Shown here piece by piece: positions 1-5,619 of a stretch of DNA of 6,200 nucleotides. Position numbers and translations under genes: made by a program. Below the pieces are notes generated by a model. That model saw only the letters and a list, made by a program, of their open reading frames with translations. It was not told the origin of the DNA and ran no database searches. This stretch comes from Anaerolineales bacterium (lineage in GTDB: Bacteria; Chloroflexota; Anaerolineae; 4572-78; J111), in contig JAAUSP010000460.1 in NCBI GenBank assembly GCA_012032575.1, positions 1-6,200 on the forward strand, written 5' to 3'. Position 1 is the stretch's first letter, and the number at the start of each line of letters is the position of its first letter.

Positions 1-2
1 CC

Positions 3-914
3 TGGAAAGATTTCGAGCCTTCTCCCGGCGGCTATTCCTGGGGTTTCTGGGATGAGGTGATTGGGGCTTATGCGGCCAACGGAATTAACGTAATGCTCAG
101 TATCCCCAAAGCGCCCGATTGGGCCAGACCACCCGACGACGATAAAAGCGTCGAAGGCCCCCCGGCCGACCCGGCCAAGTATGCCGAAGCCGTGGCCCGG
201 GTGGCCGACCGTTACCGGGGTAAAGCTCAGGCAATTGAGGTTTGGAACGAGCAAAACCTGTGGTACGAAGCCGGCGGTAAAGGCCGGATCAACCCGGCAG
301 CGTATGTGCAGTTGCTTCAACTTTCCTATACGGCTATAAAATCAGTCAACGCGGATATGATAGTCATTAGTGGTGCGCTCACCCCGGCAGGTAACGTGGG
401 CGATCTGGCTGTGGACGATATTGATTATCTCAGAGCCATGTACGCCAACGGGGCCAAAGGCTATTTTGATGTGTTGGGGGCGCACCCTTCGGGCTACCTG
501 TGCCCGGCCCTGGGCAACTGGCAAACCGTCACCCCCGAAGAAGCCGCCGGCGACCCCGGTCACGGTACCTTTACCAACCGCCACCATAGCTGGTGTTTCC
601 TGGGAACCATGGAAGGCTATCGCAACGTCATGCTGGAAAATGGCGATGGCGGCAAAGGTATCTCGCCCACCGAGTTCGGCTGGGCCGTTTCCGGCAATCC
701 GCAGCCCGGTTATGAATATGCTCGCAGCAATACTCTGGAAGAGCAGGCAGCCTGGATTGTTCAGGCGTATCAGTGGGCTAAAGGTTCCGGCTATGTCGGG
801 CCAATGTTCTTGTGGAATCTGGATTACGGCGTCACCGCTGCCGGGACCGAGCTGGCTAACTTTGGTATCCTCAACACTCCGGCCTACAACGCCCTGGCGA
901 CGATGCCCAAGTAA
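3..914 (+). CDS. Clan GH-A glycoside hydrolase-like protein (5' partial)
   Basis: The frame is open to the left window edge, so the start is missing; the GTG at 57 is an internal valine. The visible 303 residues match the core of a (beta/alpha)8 clan GH-A hydrolase (GH39/GH5-like). A WNEQN motif places the probable acid/base Glu at nt 249-251 (residue 83 of the fragment). A PTEFGW motif places the probable nucleophile Glu at nt 672-674 (fragment residue 224). The spacing of 141 residues is close to that of the downstream paralogue. A conserved YFDVLGAH segment lies between them, and two cysteines (YLCPAL, SWCFLG) could form a disulfide in an exported protein. The C-terminus ends in a short LATMPK tail that also closes the paralogue. 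The catalytic residues and the exact family are inferred by resemblance, and the substrate is unknown. Both glutamates are present, so the protein is probably active. Confidence 0.85.
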   Translation, partial: WKDFEPSPGGYSWGFWDEVIGAYAANGINVMLSIPKAPDWARPPDDDKSVEGPPADPAKYAEAVARVADRYRGKAQAIEVWNEQNLWYEAGGKGRINPAAYVQLLQLSYTAIKSVNADMIVISGALTPAGNVGDLAVDDIDYLRAMYANGAKGYFDVLGAHPSGYLCPALGNWQTVTPEEAAGDPGHGTFTNRHHSWCFLGTMEGYRNVMLENGDGGKGISPTEFGWAVSGNPQPGYEYARSNTLEEQAAWIVQAYQWAKGSGYVGPMFLWNLDYGVTAAGTELANFGILNTPAYNALATMPK

Positions 915-1014
915 CTGGCAAAAATGAGTTGGTGAAATTTGGCCTGGGGCCAGACTAAAAACTTCCCGAAAATATCCGGAAAGTCATAGTTCAACCCTGG
1001 GCCTTTGTTTGAAT

Positions 1015-1019
1015 AAAGG
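1015..1019 (+). promoter_or_regulatory. Ribosome binding site of the 1027 gene
   Basis: AAAGG ends 7 bases before the ATG at 1027 and supports that start. The 112-base gap from 915 to 1026 separates the two hydrolase-like genes. I see no convincing promoter boxes or strong terminator hairpin in it, only a short GC-rich near-palindrome around 940-952. Confidence 0.5.
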
Positions 1020-1026
1020 TTAGCGC

Positions 1027-2526
1027 ATGTATCCACAGAGAAATCTCCAGCCCGAAAAAAAGGGGTTTAACCCTTTACTCTTATTGCCGATTGTCGGCGG
1101 CGGGGCCATTGTCATCGCCCTGGGTTGCGCCGCCCTGTTTGCCGTCTATGCTATTTTTCTATATCAACCCACTCCTCCGAAAAAAGGTACCCCGACTCCG
1201 ACTTATGAAGTGGTTCGTTTTTCCGAAGGAACTTCGGCTGAGGAAACACCTCCGGCTCCGGCGGAACCGGCTCCGGCCCCATCGGCTACCCCGGTAGCCC
1301 AACAACCGGCTGACCCACCCACCCCTACCGTTGCGGTGATCGAGCCTGTTGCAACCACCGAAGCCGCTGCGCCGGCCACTGAAGAGCCGACCGCCCCACC
1401 CCCTACGGCAGCGCCTGCCGCTCCACCGGCGGCCAATGCTCCGCTCAACACCGCCCTGGTGACGATGAGTTCGCCCGATTACAGTATGCAGGTCTTTCTC
1501 TTCTGGCAGGAAGAAATTGCCGACCGCGATTTGAAACTGGTTCAGGATGCCGGTTTTCCCTGGGTGAAGCAGGAGTTTGCCTGGCGCGAAATCGAAGGCT
1601 CCGGCAAAGGTGCTTTTGATTGGGGCCGCACGGACCGGGTGATGGATCAAATTGACGCCCACGGCCTCAAAGTGATTGCCCGGCTGGGGGTTCAACCGGC
1701 ATGGGCCGGCGGCGGTTATCCGGAAGTAGGTCCGCCCACCAACATGCAGGATTTTGCCGATTTTGCCGCTGCGGTAGCAACCCGCTACAAGGGGCGGGTT
1801 GACGCCTACCAAATTTGGAACGAACCAAACCTGGCGCGGGAGTGGGGCAACCGTCCCCCCAGCCCGGCCGAATACACCGAAATGCTCAAAATCGCCTATC
1901 AAACCATCAAAGCGATTGACCCCTATCCGATTATCATTAGCGCCGGTCTGGCTCCCACCACCCGCAACGACGATGTGGCCCGGCCCGATACCCATTTCAT
2001 TCAAGGCATGTACGATGCCGGGGCCAAGCCCTACTTTGACGCTCTGGGCGCGCATGGCGCGGGCTTTGCTTCGCCGCCTGAAACCGATCCGGCGGAAGTA
2101 GCCCGCACCCCCGGCCTGGCCAATCCCGGCGATTTCAAACCAGAGAACAACGTCCCCGAAGAACTACGCCGGGTCTACTGTTTCCGCCATGTCGAAGATG
2201 TGCGTGCGATTATGGTCAACAACGGCGATGCCGACAAAAAGGTGGTTCTGCTGGAATTTGGCTGGACCATTGACCCCCGGCCCGACTCACCCTACAAATG
2301 GCACGCCGTCAGCCCGGAGCAGCAGGCTCAATACTTTGTGCGCGCTTATGAATACGCCAAGGCCAACTGGCAGCCCTGGATTGGGGTGATGAGCCTGATT
2401 TATGTAGCCAACCCGCAGTGGACCTTACAGGACGAGCAAACCTATTGGAGCATCGTCTACCCCACCTACCCGGAACTCACTGCTGCGCCGGCCTATTACG
2501 CCCTCCAGTCCATGCCCAAGAATTAG
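1027..2526 (+). CDS. Membrane-anchored clan GH-A glycoside hydrolase-like protein
   Basis: This intact 499-residue protein has three parts. Residues 1-16 are basic (R5, K11, K12) and precede a hydrophobic helix at about 17-46, which suggests a signal anchor with an outside C-terminus. Residues 47-139 are a Pro/Ala/Thr/Glu-rich linker. The catalytic-type domain runs from about 143 to 499. In it, WNEPN gives a probable acid/base Glu266 and LLEFGW a probable nucleophile Glu410, 144 residues apart, as in clan GH-A barrels. It is a clear paralogue of the preceding gene: matching blocks include RY(R/K)G, WNE(Q/P)NL, YFD(V/A)LGAH, (E/N)NGD, EFGW and PAY(N/Y)AL..MPK. The ATG is supported by AAAGG 7 bases upstream. 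The likely role is hydrolysis or transglycosylation of a glycan outside the membrane. Substrate and exact GH family (39-like or 5-like) cannot be fixed by eye. Confidence 0.85.
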   Translation: MYPQRNLQPEKKGFNPLLLLPIVGGGAIVIALGCAALFAVYAIFLYQPTPPKKGTPTPTYEVVRFSEGTSAEETPPAPAEPAPAPSATPVAQQPADPPTPTVAVIEPVATTEAAAPATEEPTAPPPTAAPAAPPAANAPLNTALVTMSSPDYSMQVFLFWQEEIADRDLKLVQDAGFPWVKQEFAWREIEGSGKGAFDWGRTDRVMDQIDAHGLKVIARLGVQPAWAGGGYPEVGPPTNMQDFADFAAAVATRYKGRVDAYQIWNEPNLAREWGNRPPSPAEYTEMLKIAYQTIKAIDPYPIIISAGLAPTTRNDDVARPDTHFIQGMYDAGAKPYFDALGAHGAGFASPPETDPAEVARTPGLANPGDFKPENNVPEELRRVYCFRHVEDVRAIMVNNGDADKKVVLLEFGWTIDPRPDSPYKWHAVSPEQQAQYFVRAYEYAKANWQPWIGVMSLIYVANPQWTLQDEQTYWSIVYPTYPELTAAPAYYALQSMPKN

Positions 2527-2529
2527 CAG

Positions 2530-2613
2530 AAGGAAGATGGAAGATAGTGGATAGAAGATGGTAAATGGAAGATAGTAGCTGGTAGATGGAAAATAGTGGA
2601 TGGAAGACAGTAA
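2530..2613 (+). repeat. Degenerate heptanucleotide array (ATRGWRG-like, 12 units)
   Basis: Twelve consecutive 7-base units can be laid out without a gap from 2530: AAGGAAG, ATGGAAG, ATAGTGG, ATAGAAG, ATGGTAA, ATGGAAG, ATAGTAG, CTGGTAG, ATGGAAA, ATAGTGG, ATGGAAG, ACAGTAA. The array begins three bases after the stop codon at 2524-2526. It fills the whole gap to the next gene, and the proposed start codon of that gene (2600) is the first triplet of the eleventh unit. Confidence 0.85.
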
Positions 2614-3667
2614 GAAAACTTTAACCAAATCACTATCCACTACGCTTCGCGTCTATCCACTATCCACTATCCTCAATCCTCTGCTTTTGCTCTGGCTGCT
2701 CACTCTGCCGGCGGTCACCCCGCTGCTGCAGCCCACCCTCACCCGCAGCGCCGACGGCCTGCTGCACCTGTACCGGCTGATCGCCCTGGATCACTTGATT
2801 CGCCAGGGCGTTTTCTTTTCCCGCTGGCTGCCCGACCTGGCCTACGGCTACGGCCTGCCCCTCTTTGTTTTTTATGCTCCGCTGTCCTATTACCTGGCTG
2901 AACTGCCGCATCTGCTGGGGTTTAACCCCGTGGCTGCCTTCAACGCTTCGGCGGCGGTGGCGCTGCTGCTGAGTGCCTCCGGAGTTTACTTATGGGTCAA
3001 AGACTGGTTTGGTCCACGTGCAGGGCTGCTGGCGGGGATAGCCTATGTTTATGCGCCTTACGGGTTATTCAATCTCTTCTTGCGCGGCAGTTTGCCGGTC
3101 ACCTGGGCCGGAGCCGTGTTCCCTTTTGTCTTCTGGGCTTTTGGCCGCTTGATCCGCACCCGCAGCCCCCTTTACCTGCCCCTGAGCGCCCTCCTCTGCG
3201 GCGCAGCCCTGCTGCTGCACAACATCTCCAACCTGCTCTTTCTGCCGCTGCTGCTCTTTTATCTGCTTATAGAACTGTTTTTCACGTTCAACGTTCAACG
3301 TTTAACGTTTAACGTTTTACTCCGTGTCGGTCTCGCCCTCACCCTCGGTCTCGCCCTTGCCGCCTTCTTCTGGCTGCCGGCCATGCTGGAGCGAGAATTT
3401 GCCCAACTTCAGCGGGTCATCACCCCACCCGACTTCGACTATCGCTCCAATTTTGTCAGCCTCAGCCAGCTTTTTTCTTTGCCCCGCCCGGCCAACACCG
3501 GCCTGCTCAACCCCACCGACCCCCTCACCCTCGGCCTGGCCCAGGCGGGGTTGGCAGTGATTGGCTTGCTCGGTTGGCGTCTATTCAACGTTCAACGTTC
3601 AACGTTCAACGTTCAACTTGCCCCCTGCTCTTTGCCGCCGTCAGCCTCAGCGCCGCCCTCTTCATGA
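2600..3667 (+). CDS. N-terminal fragment of the broken membrane protein
   Basis: This 355-codon frame carries residues 1-339 of the protein and then 16 out-of-frame residues. An in-frame TAG at 2594 makes 2600 the earliest ATG, and it is preceded only by a weak TGGA. Residues about 11-26 are encoded by inverted heptamers, so the N-terminus looks replaced by repeat sequence. Hydrophobic helices lie near 27-44, 86-106, 113-133, 141-160, 165-184, 191-228, 241-262 and 309-327. Family-like motifs are DGLLHLYRL (D52, H56), RWLPDLAYGYGLPLFVFY (75-92), LLHNIS (205-210) and FWLPAMLERE (257-266). Residues 228-240 and 329-339 are translated heptamer repeats (FNVQRLTFNV, FNVQRSTFNVQ), each in a short, probably cytoplasmic loop between helices. 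After residue 339 the true continuation is in another frame. Confidence 0.7.
   Translation: MEDSKKTLTKSLSTTLRVYPLSTILNPLLLLWLLTLPAVTPLLQPTLTRSADGLLHLYRLIALDHLIRQGVFFSRWLPDLAYGYGLPLFVFYAPLSYYLAELPHLLGFNPVAAFNASAAVALLLSASGVYLWVKDWFGPRAGLLAGIAYVYAPYGLFNLFLRGSLPVTWAGAVFPFVFWAFGRLIRTRSPLYLPLSALLCGAALLLHNISNLLFLPLLLFYLLIELFFTFNVQRLTFNVLLRVGLALTLGLALAAFFWLPAMLEREFAQLQRVITPPDFDYRSNFVSLSQLFSLPRPANTGLLNPTDPLTLGLAQAGLAVIGLLGWRLFNVQRSTFNVQLAPCSLPPSASAPPSS
2632..2679 (+). repeat. Inverted copies of the 2530-2613 heptamer
   Basis: Units ACTATCC occur at 2632-2638, 2659-2665 and 2666-2672, with TCTATCC at 2652 and degenerate units between and after. ACTATCC is the reverse complement of a rotation of the upstream unit ATAGTGG. 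The 13 bases at 2652-2664 are perfectly complementary to 2543-2555, and ATCCACTAT at 2656-2664 is complementary to ATAGTGGAT at 2593-2601, which overlaps the proposed start codon. Confidence 0.8.
3281..3320 (+). repeat. Heptamer tract TTCAACG/TTTAACG within coding sequence
   Basis: Two TTCAACG units (3287-3300) are followed by two TTTAACG units (3301-3314), with an imperfect unit on each side. The tract is translated as FTFNVQRLTFNV in the membrane protein, and the frame is the same before and after it. It lies between two predicted helices. Confidence 0.85.
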
Positions 3668-4047
3668 TGCTGCCCATCTCCGCCGGCGTCTGGGACCGCC
3701 TGCCGCTGATTGCTTTTGTGCAGCAGCCTCACCGGCTGTTGAGCGTGACCGCCCTGGCGCTGGCAATTCTGGCCGGGGCAGCGGTAGCCTATTTGCCGGA
3801 TCGGCTCAGTTTTGGCCTGACCGTGCTCGGCGTTTTGCTGATTTTTGTCAGCGCCGGACCGCTGCTTTACCCGGCGTTATTACTCGCCGCTGCCTGCGCC
3901 GCCCACTCTGAGCGGTATGCTGGCTTACGAACACGCCAGCGGGGCGATTGGGACCACCTCCTTTGGCGAATATCTGCCGGTCTGGGTAAAGCAAATCCCG
4001 CGCGAGTCGCCGCTGGAGCCGCTGTACCAGGCCGGCGCGCCCATTGA
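3574..4047 (+). CDS. Second fragment of the broken membrane protein
   Basis: The real continuation of the membrane protein enters this frame at about 3618, just after the heptamer tract, with CPLLFAAVSLSAALFMMLP. It then gives GVWDRLPLIAFVQQPHRLLSV, resembling the FVQFPWRLL-type motif of homologues, followed by two more helices, LALAILAGAAVAYLP and FGLTVLGVLLIFVSAGPLLYP. From about 3873 onward the reading is out of frame: the residues after LLYP lose family character, and the tail to the stop at 4045-4047 is not meaningful. The ATG at 3574 is in the upstream out-of-frame part and is not a credible start. Treat this as a gene fragment. Confidence 0.55.
   Translation: MASIQRSTFNVQRSTCPLLFAAVSLSAALFMMLPISAGVWDRLPLIAFVQQPHRLLSVTALALAILAGAAVAYLPDRLSFGLTVLGVLLIFVSAGPLLYPALLLAAACAAHSERYAGLRTRQRGDWDHLLWRISAGLGKANPARVAAGAAVPGRRAH
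3584..3617 (+). repeat. Perfect TTCAACG tract at a frame break
   Basis: Four exact TTCAACG units (3584-3611) are followed by six bases of a fifth. Upstream coding is in frame 2 and downstream coding in frame 1. Adding one 7-base unit, or removing two, would put both sides in one frame. The unit is the same as in the tract at 3287-3300. Confidence 0.9.
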
Positions 4048-4123
4048 GCGGCTGGACACCGCCTACTTGCCCGCCGGAACCCGCGTCGAGGCGGCGGATT
4101 ACAAGGTCAATCAGTCGAGTTAA
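3845..4123 (+). CDS. Third fragment of the broken membrane protein
   Basis: The authentic part starts at about 3874 (RYYSPLPAPPTLSGMLAYEHASG) and continues through TTSFGEYLPVWVKQIP and PIERLDTAYLPAGTRVEAADYKVNQ. The AxGTTSxGEYLPVWV-like stretch is what I recognise from the extracytoplasmic part of this membrane-protein family. It ends at a TAA (4121-4123) inside what should be a continuous beta-rich segment; the adjoining frame continues with SVELTLDAPQPF. The ATG at 3845 precedes the authentic part and is not supported by a ribosome binding site. Confidence 0.55.
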   Translation: MSAPDRCFTRRYYSPLPAPPTLSGMLAYEHASGAIGTTSFGEYLPVWVKQIPRESPLEPLYQAGAPIERLDTAYLPAGTRVEAADYKVNQSS

Positions 4124-4539
4124 CCCTCGACGCCCCCCAACCCTTCCAGGCTGTTTTTCACACCTTCTATTTTCCCGGCTGGCAGGCTGAAGTGGACGGC
4201 CAGCCCGCTGCTCTGGGACCCGTCACCGAACGGGGTTTGATTGGCGTCACCGTGCCCGCCGGTCAGCATCGCCTCCGCCTCTTTTTCAGCGAAACACCGG
4301 TGCGACGGGTTGCCAACACTATTTCCACGTTAGCCTTGTTCATCGCCGCAGGGTTGGGCTTCAAGGCAATTTACGATTTACGATTTCGCTTTGCACGCCT
4401 TTGGCGGATTTACGATTTACGACTCGCCATTCGCCATTCGCCATTCGCCATTCGTCCTCAATCTCCTGCCTATCTAACCTTATTGACTCTGGCCTTCATC
4501 CTGCTTCTGACCAAAAACCCTTTACCTGGATCATTTTGA
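4048..4539 (+). CDS. Fourth fragment of the broken membrane protein
   Basis: This frame is open from 4048, and its authentic part starts near 4111 with SVELTLDAPQPF. It carries HTFYFPGWQAEVDGQPA and VPAGQHRLRLFFSETPVRR. The pattern FPGW..xVDG...VPAGxHxLxLxF is shared with the extracellular C-terminal part of YfhO-like and related polytopic proteins. Two helices follow (about 4318-4368 and 4468-4509), with a repeat-encoded loop between them (YDLRF, RIYDLRLAIRHSPFAIR). The first ATG (4192) is in the middle of the domain. The frame ends at TGA 4537-4539 because of one extra base, probably in the A5 run at 4513-4517. Confidence 0.55.
   Translation, partial: AAGHRLLARRNPRRGGGLQGQSVELTLDAPQPFQAVFHTFYFPGWQAEVDGQPAALGPVTERGLIGVTVPAGQHRLRLFFSETPVRRVANTISTLALFIAAGLGFKAIYDLRFRFARLWRIYDLRLAIRHSPFAIRPQSPAYLTLLTLAFILLLTKNPLPGSF
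4370..4454 (+). repeat. Heptamer cluster: TTTACGA pairs and CCATTCG x4
   Basis: TTTACGA occurs twice at 4370-4383 and twice at 4409-4422. CCATTCG then occurs four times without error at 4427-4454. Two unrelated heptamers are thus packed in 85 bases, all inside the loop between two helices of the membrane protein. The coding frame is the same on both sides. Confidence 0.88.
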
Positions 4540-4588
4540 CAACCCGCTCAAACGAGTTTTTGACGGGACCCACGTAGCCGAAGCGCAG

Positions 4589-5464
4589 ATGTCGCGCCGG
4601 GTGAATTTTGGGCAGCAGGTCAATTTATTGGGCTATGACCTGCCGCAGACCGGGACCGTCTCCGGCCAAACCTTCGATTTGACCCTCTATTGGCAGGCGC
4701 GCCAGCCGTTGGGAGTCAACTACAGTGCCCTGGCCCAACTGGTGGACGAGCAGCAGCATCTCTACGGTGGGCAGGACAACCTGCACCCCGGCAACCTGCC
4801 CACCAGCCGCTGGGAGCCGTGGGGCTTCGTGCAGGACCATCACGCCATCCGTGTGCCGCCCGGAACGCCGCCGGGCAACTATTTTCTCACCGCCGGTTTG
4901 TACGATCCAACCACCTGGGCCAGACTCCCGGTCAACGAGGGCGGCGACACCGGCTGGAGCGATGTGATGGCTCTCCCGGTAACGGTGACACGGCCCGCGA
5001 CCCCGCCCACGTTGGCAGAATTAGCTATTTCGTGGCCAGCTTCGTCAGACTGCCAGTTGCAAGCTAAAACCACTCCCACCAATCTTCCGCCTTCCGCCTT
5101 CCGCCTTCCGCCTTGCTTCCTCGGCGCATCGCCGGAGCGCGAGACGCTTCAGCGCAATGATTTTCTGCGGGTGGCCCTGTTTTGGGAGGCCGTTGACGTT
5201 CCGCTGCCCGATTATCAGGTGAGTCTGCGGCTGCTGGCGGCGGATGGGGCGGCGGCCCTGGCCGAAAGCAGCCGGCCTTCCTTTGGCCGCTACCCCATGC
5301 CCGTCTGGACCGCCGGCGAGCGTGTGCGCGATAATCACGCCCTGTGGATACCGGCGGATTTCCCGGCGAGGACCTATCAGCTTCAAATGCAGTTGGTGGA
5401 TGAAGCGGACCAGGCTGTGGGAGAGTGGCGGGAACTGGGACAAGTAACCGTAAATAGCGAATAA
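4589..5464 (+). CDS. C-terminal beta-rich fragment of the broken membrane protein
   Basis: The ATG at 4589 is internal. The same frame reads back through LYLDHFDNPLKRVFDGTHVAEAQ to about 4517, and there is no ribosome binding site. Two similar domains are visible. The first (about 4598-4995) starts with VNFGQQVNLLGYDL and includes LTLYWQA, LAQLVDEQQHLYGGQDN, TSRWEPWGFVQDHHAI and PGTPPGNYFLTAGLYD. The second (about 5120-5464) repeats the plan with LRVALFWEA, VSLRLLAADG, VWTAGERVRDNHALWIPADFPARTYQLQMQLVDE. This looks like a duplicated beta-sandwich, probably extracellular. The linker between them contains a CTTCCGC tract. Function is unknown; carbohydrate or protein binding is only a guess. Confidence 0.65.
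   Translation: MSRRVNFGQQVNLLGYDLPQTGTVSGQTFDLTLYWQARQPLGVNYSALAQLVDEQQHLYGGQDNLHPGNLPTSRWEPWGFVQDHHAIRVPPGTPPGNYFLTAGLYDPTTWARLPVNEGGDTGWSDVMALPVTVTRPATPPTLAELAISWPASSDCQLQAKTTPTNLPPSAFRLPPCFLGASPERETLQRNDFLRVALFWEAVDVPLPDYQVSLRLLAADGAAALAESSRPSFGRYPMPVWTAGERVRDNHALWIPADFPARTYQLQMQLVDEADQAVGEWRELGQVTVNSE
5084..5111 (+). repeat. CTTCCGC x4 heptamer tract in an interdomain linker
   Basis: Four exact CTTCCGC units are followed by CTT. They are translated as LPPSAFRLPP between the two beta-rich repeats, and the frame is the same on both sides. Confidence 0.9.
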
Positions 5465-5469
5465 GGAGG
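5463..5469 (+). promoter_or_regulatory. Orphan Shine-Dalgarno sequence overlapping a stop codon
   Basis: AAGGAGG overlaps the TAA at 5462-5464 but has no start codon at a useful distance; the next ATG, at 5509, opens a reading frame of four codons. The nine bases ATAAGGAGG (5461-5469) recur exactly at 5991-5999, where they serve the gene at 6004. The orphan copy abuts the inverted-repeat element. Confidence 0.5.
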
Positions 5470-5597
5470 TTCCGAAATTTAAGTCATCCCAAAAACTTAA
5501 CGGACGTGATGCGTGATACGTGAGGACTTTTGGTGTAAATTCATCACGCATCACGCATCACGTATCACAGGGGTGGGATAATTATTTTTTTCGGAAC
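5469..5597. repeat. Inverted-repeat element with heptamer-built core
   Basis: The outer arms are GTTCCGAAA at 5469-5477 and its exact reverse complement at 5589-5597. CATCCCA (5485-5491) and TGGGATA (5574-5580) also pair with one mismatch. The core is a 20-base-pair stem (5504-5523 with 5544-5563, one A-C mismatch) and a 20-base loop. It is made of GTGATGC-like and GCATCAC-like heptamers. A near direct repeat AACTTAAC(C)GGA lies at 5494-5504 and 5606-5617. There is no coding content. A T7 run (5585-5591) lies 21 bases past the stem, so this could also weaken or stop transcription. Compatible with a MITE-like insertion, but no target duplication is proven. Confidence 0.6.
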
Positions 5598-5614
5598 TGC
5601 CTAAGAACTTAACC

Positions 5615-5619
5615 GGAGG
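5615..5619 (+). promoter_or_regulatory. Ribosome binding site before ATG 5628
   Basis: GGAGG lies 8 bases before ATG 5628, an ideal arrangement. That ATG is followed by only GAT CTC and then TGA, so the site points to a start that is now out of frame with the gene downstream. Confidence 0.55.

Larger units (their letters stand above)
2600..5464 (+). pseudogene. Large PTPS_related-type polytopic membrane protein, four frame breaks
   Basis: Five reading-frame fragments join into one protein of about 950 residues, a plausible length for this family. Order: N-terminal helices with a DGLLHLYRL motif, more helices, an extracellular-type segment (GEYLPVWV, then FYFPGW..EVDG), two further helices, and two beta-rich repeats at the C-terminus. 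The frame goes 2, 1, 2, 1, 2. The first change lies in the heptamer tract 3584-3617. The second is near 3873: removing one G from CCGGCG gives a smooth LLYPRYYSPL. The third is between about 4095 and 4125, where one base seems missing before SVELTLDAP. The fourth is at the A5 run 4513-4517: removing one A gives LLLTKTLYLDHFDNPL. The family assignment (membrane proteins annotated as 6-pyruvoyl-tetrahydropterin synthase-related, GT-C-like topology) is from recognition, and the biochemical role is unknown. It may be a true pseudogene, a switched-off gene, or an intact gene with consensus errors. Confidence 0.75.

Noticed and set aside
370..927. An alternative + frame of 185 codons inside the first gene
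   Set aside because: It is a shadow frame in GC-rich coding sequence, rich in Pro, Arg and Trp, without motifs.
915..1026. A rho-independent terminator or promoter between the two hydrolase-like genes
   Set aside because: The possible stems are short and imperfect, no T-run follows, and no convincing -35/-10 pair was found.
1111..1140. A lipoprotein signal around Cys34 (IALGC) of the second hydrolase-like protein
   Set aside because: Position -3 is Ala rather than Leu/Val/Ile, and the hydrophobic stretch continues for 12 residues after the Cys, which fits a transmembrane anchor better.
1159..2055. A long antisense open frame of 298 codons opposite the second hydrolase-like gene
   Set aside because: It is the complement of clearly coding sequence. 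Its product has low-complexity Gly/Arg runs opposite the Pro/Ala linker and no recognisable domain.
2530..2613. A CRISPR array or other repeat-spacer system
   Set aside because: Units are 7 bases and contiguous, with no spacers, leader or cas genes.
3327..3357. A 13-base direct repeat (TCGGTCTCGCCCT) 18 bases apart
   Set aside because: It encodes a Leu/Ala/Gly-rich helix with biased codons; spacing of 18 fits coding low complexity and is not part of the period-7 family.
4511..4520. Programmed ribosomal frameshifting at ACCAAAAACCC
   Set aside because: The A5 run is not a canonical X XXY YYZ slippery heptamer, there is no evident stimulatory stem or internal Shine-Dalgarno, and other non-programmed breaks occur in the same gene.
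5045..5554. An antisense open frame of 169 codons across the end of the membrane-protein gene
   Set aside because: It overlaps a beta-rich domain that is clearly coding on the + strand and runs through repeats. No ribosome binding site or family features were seen.
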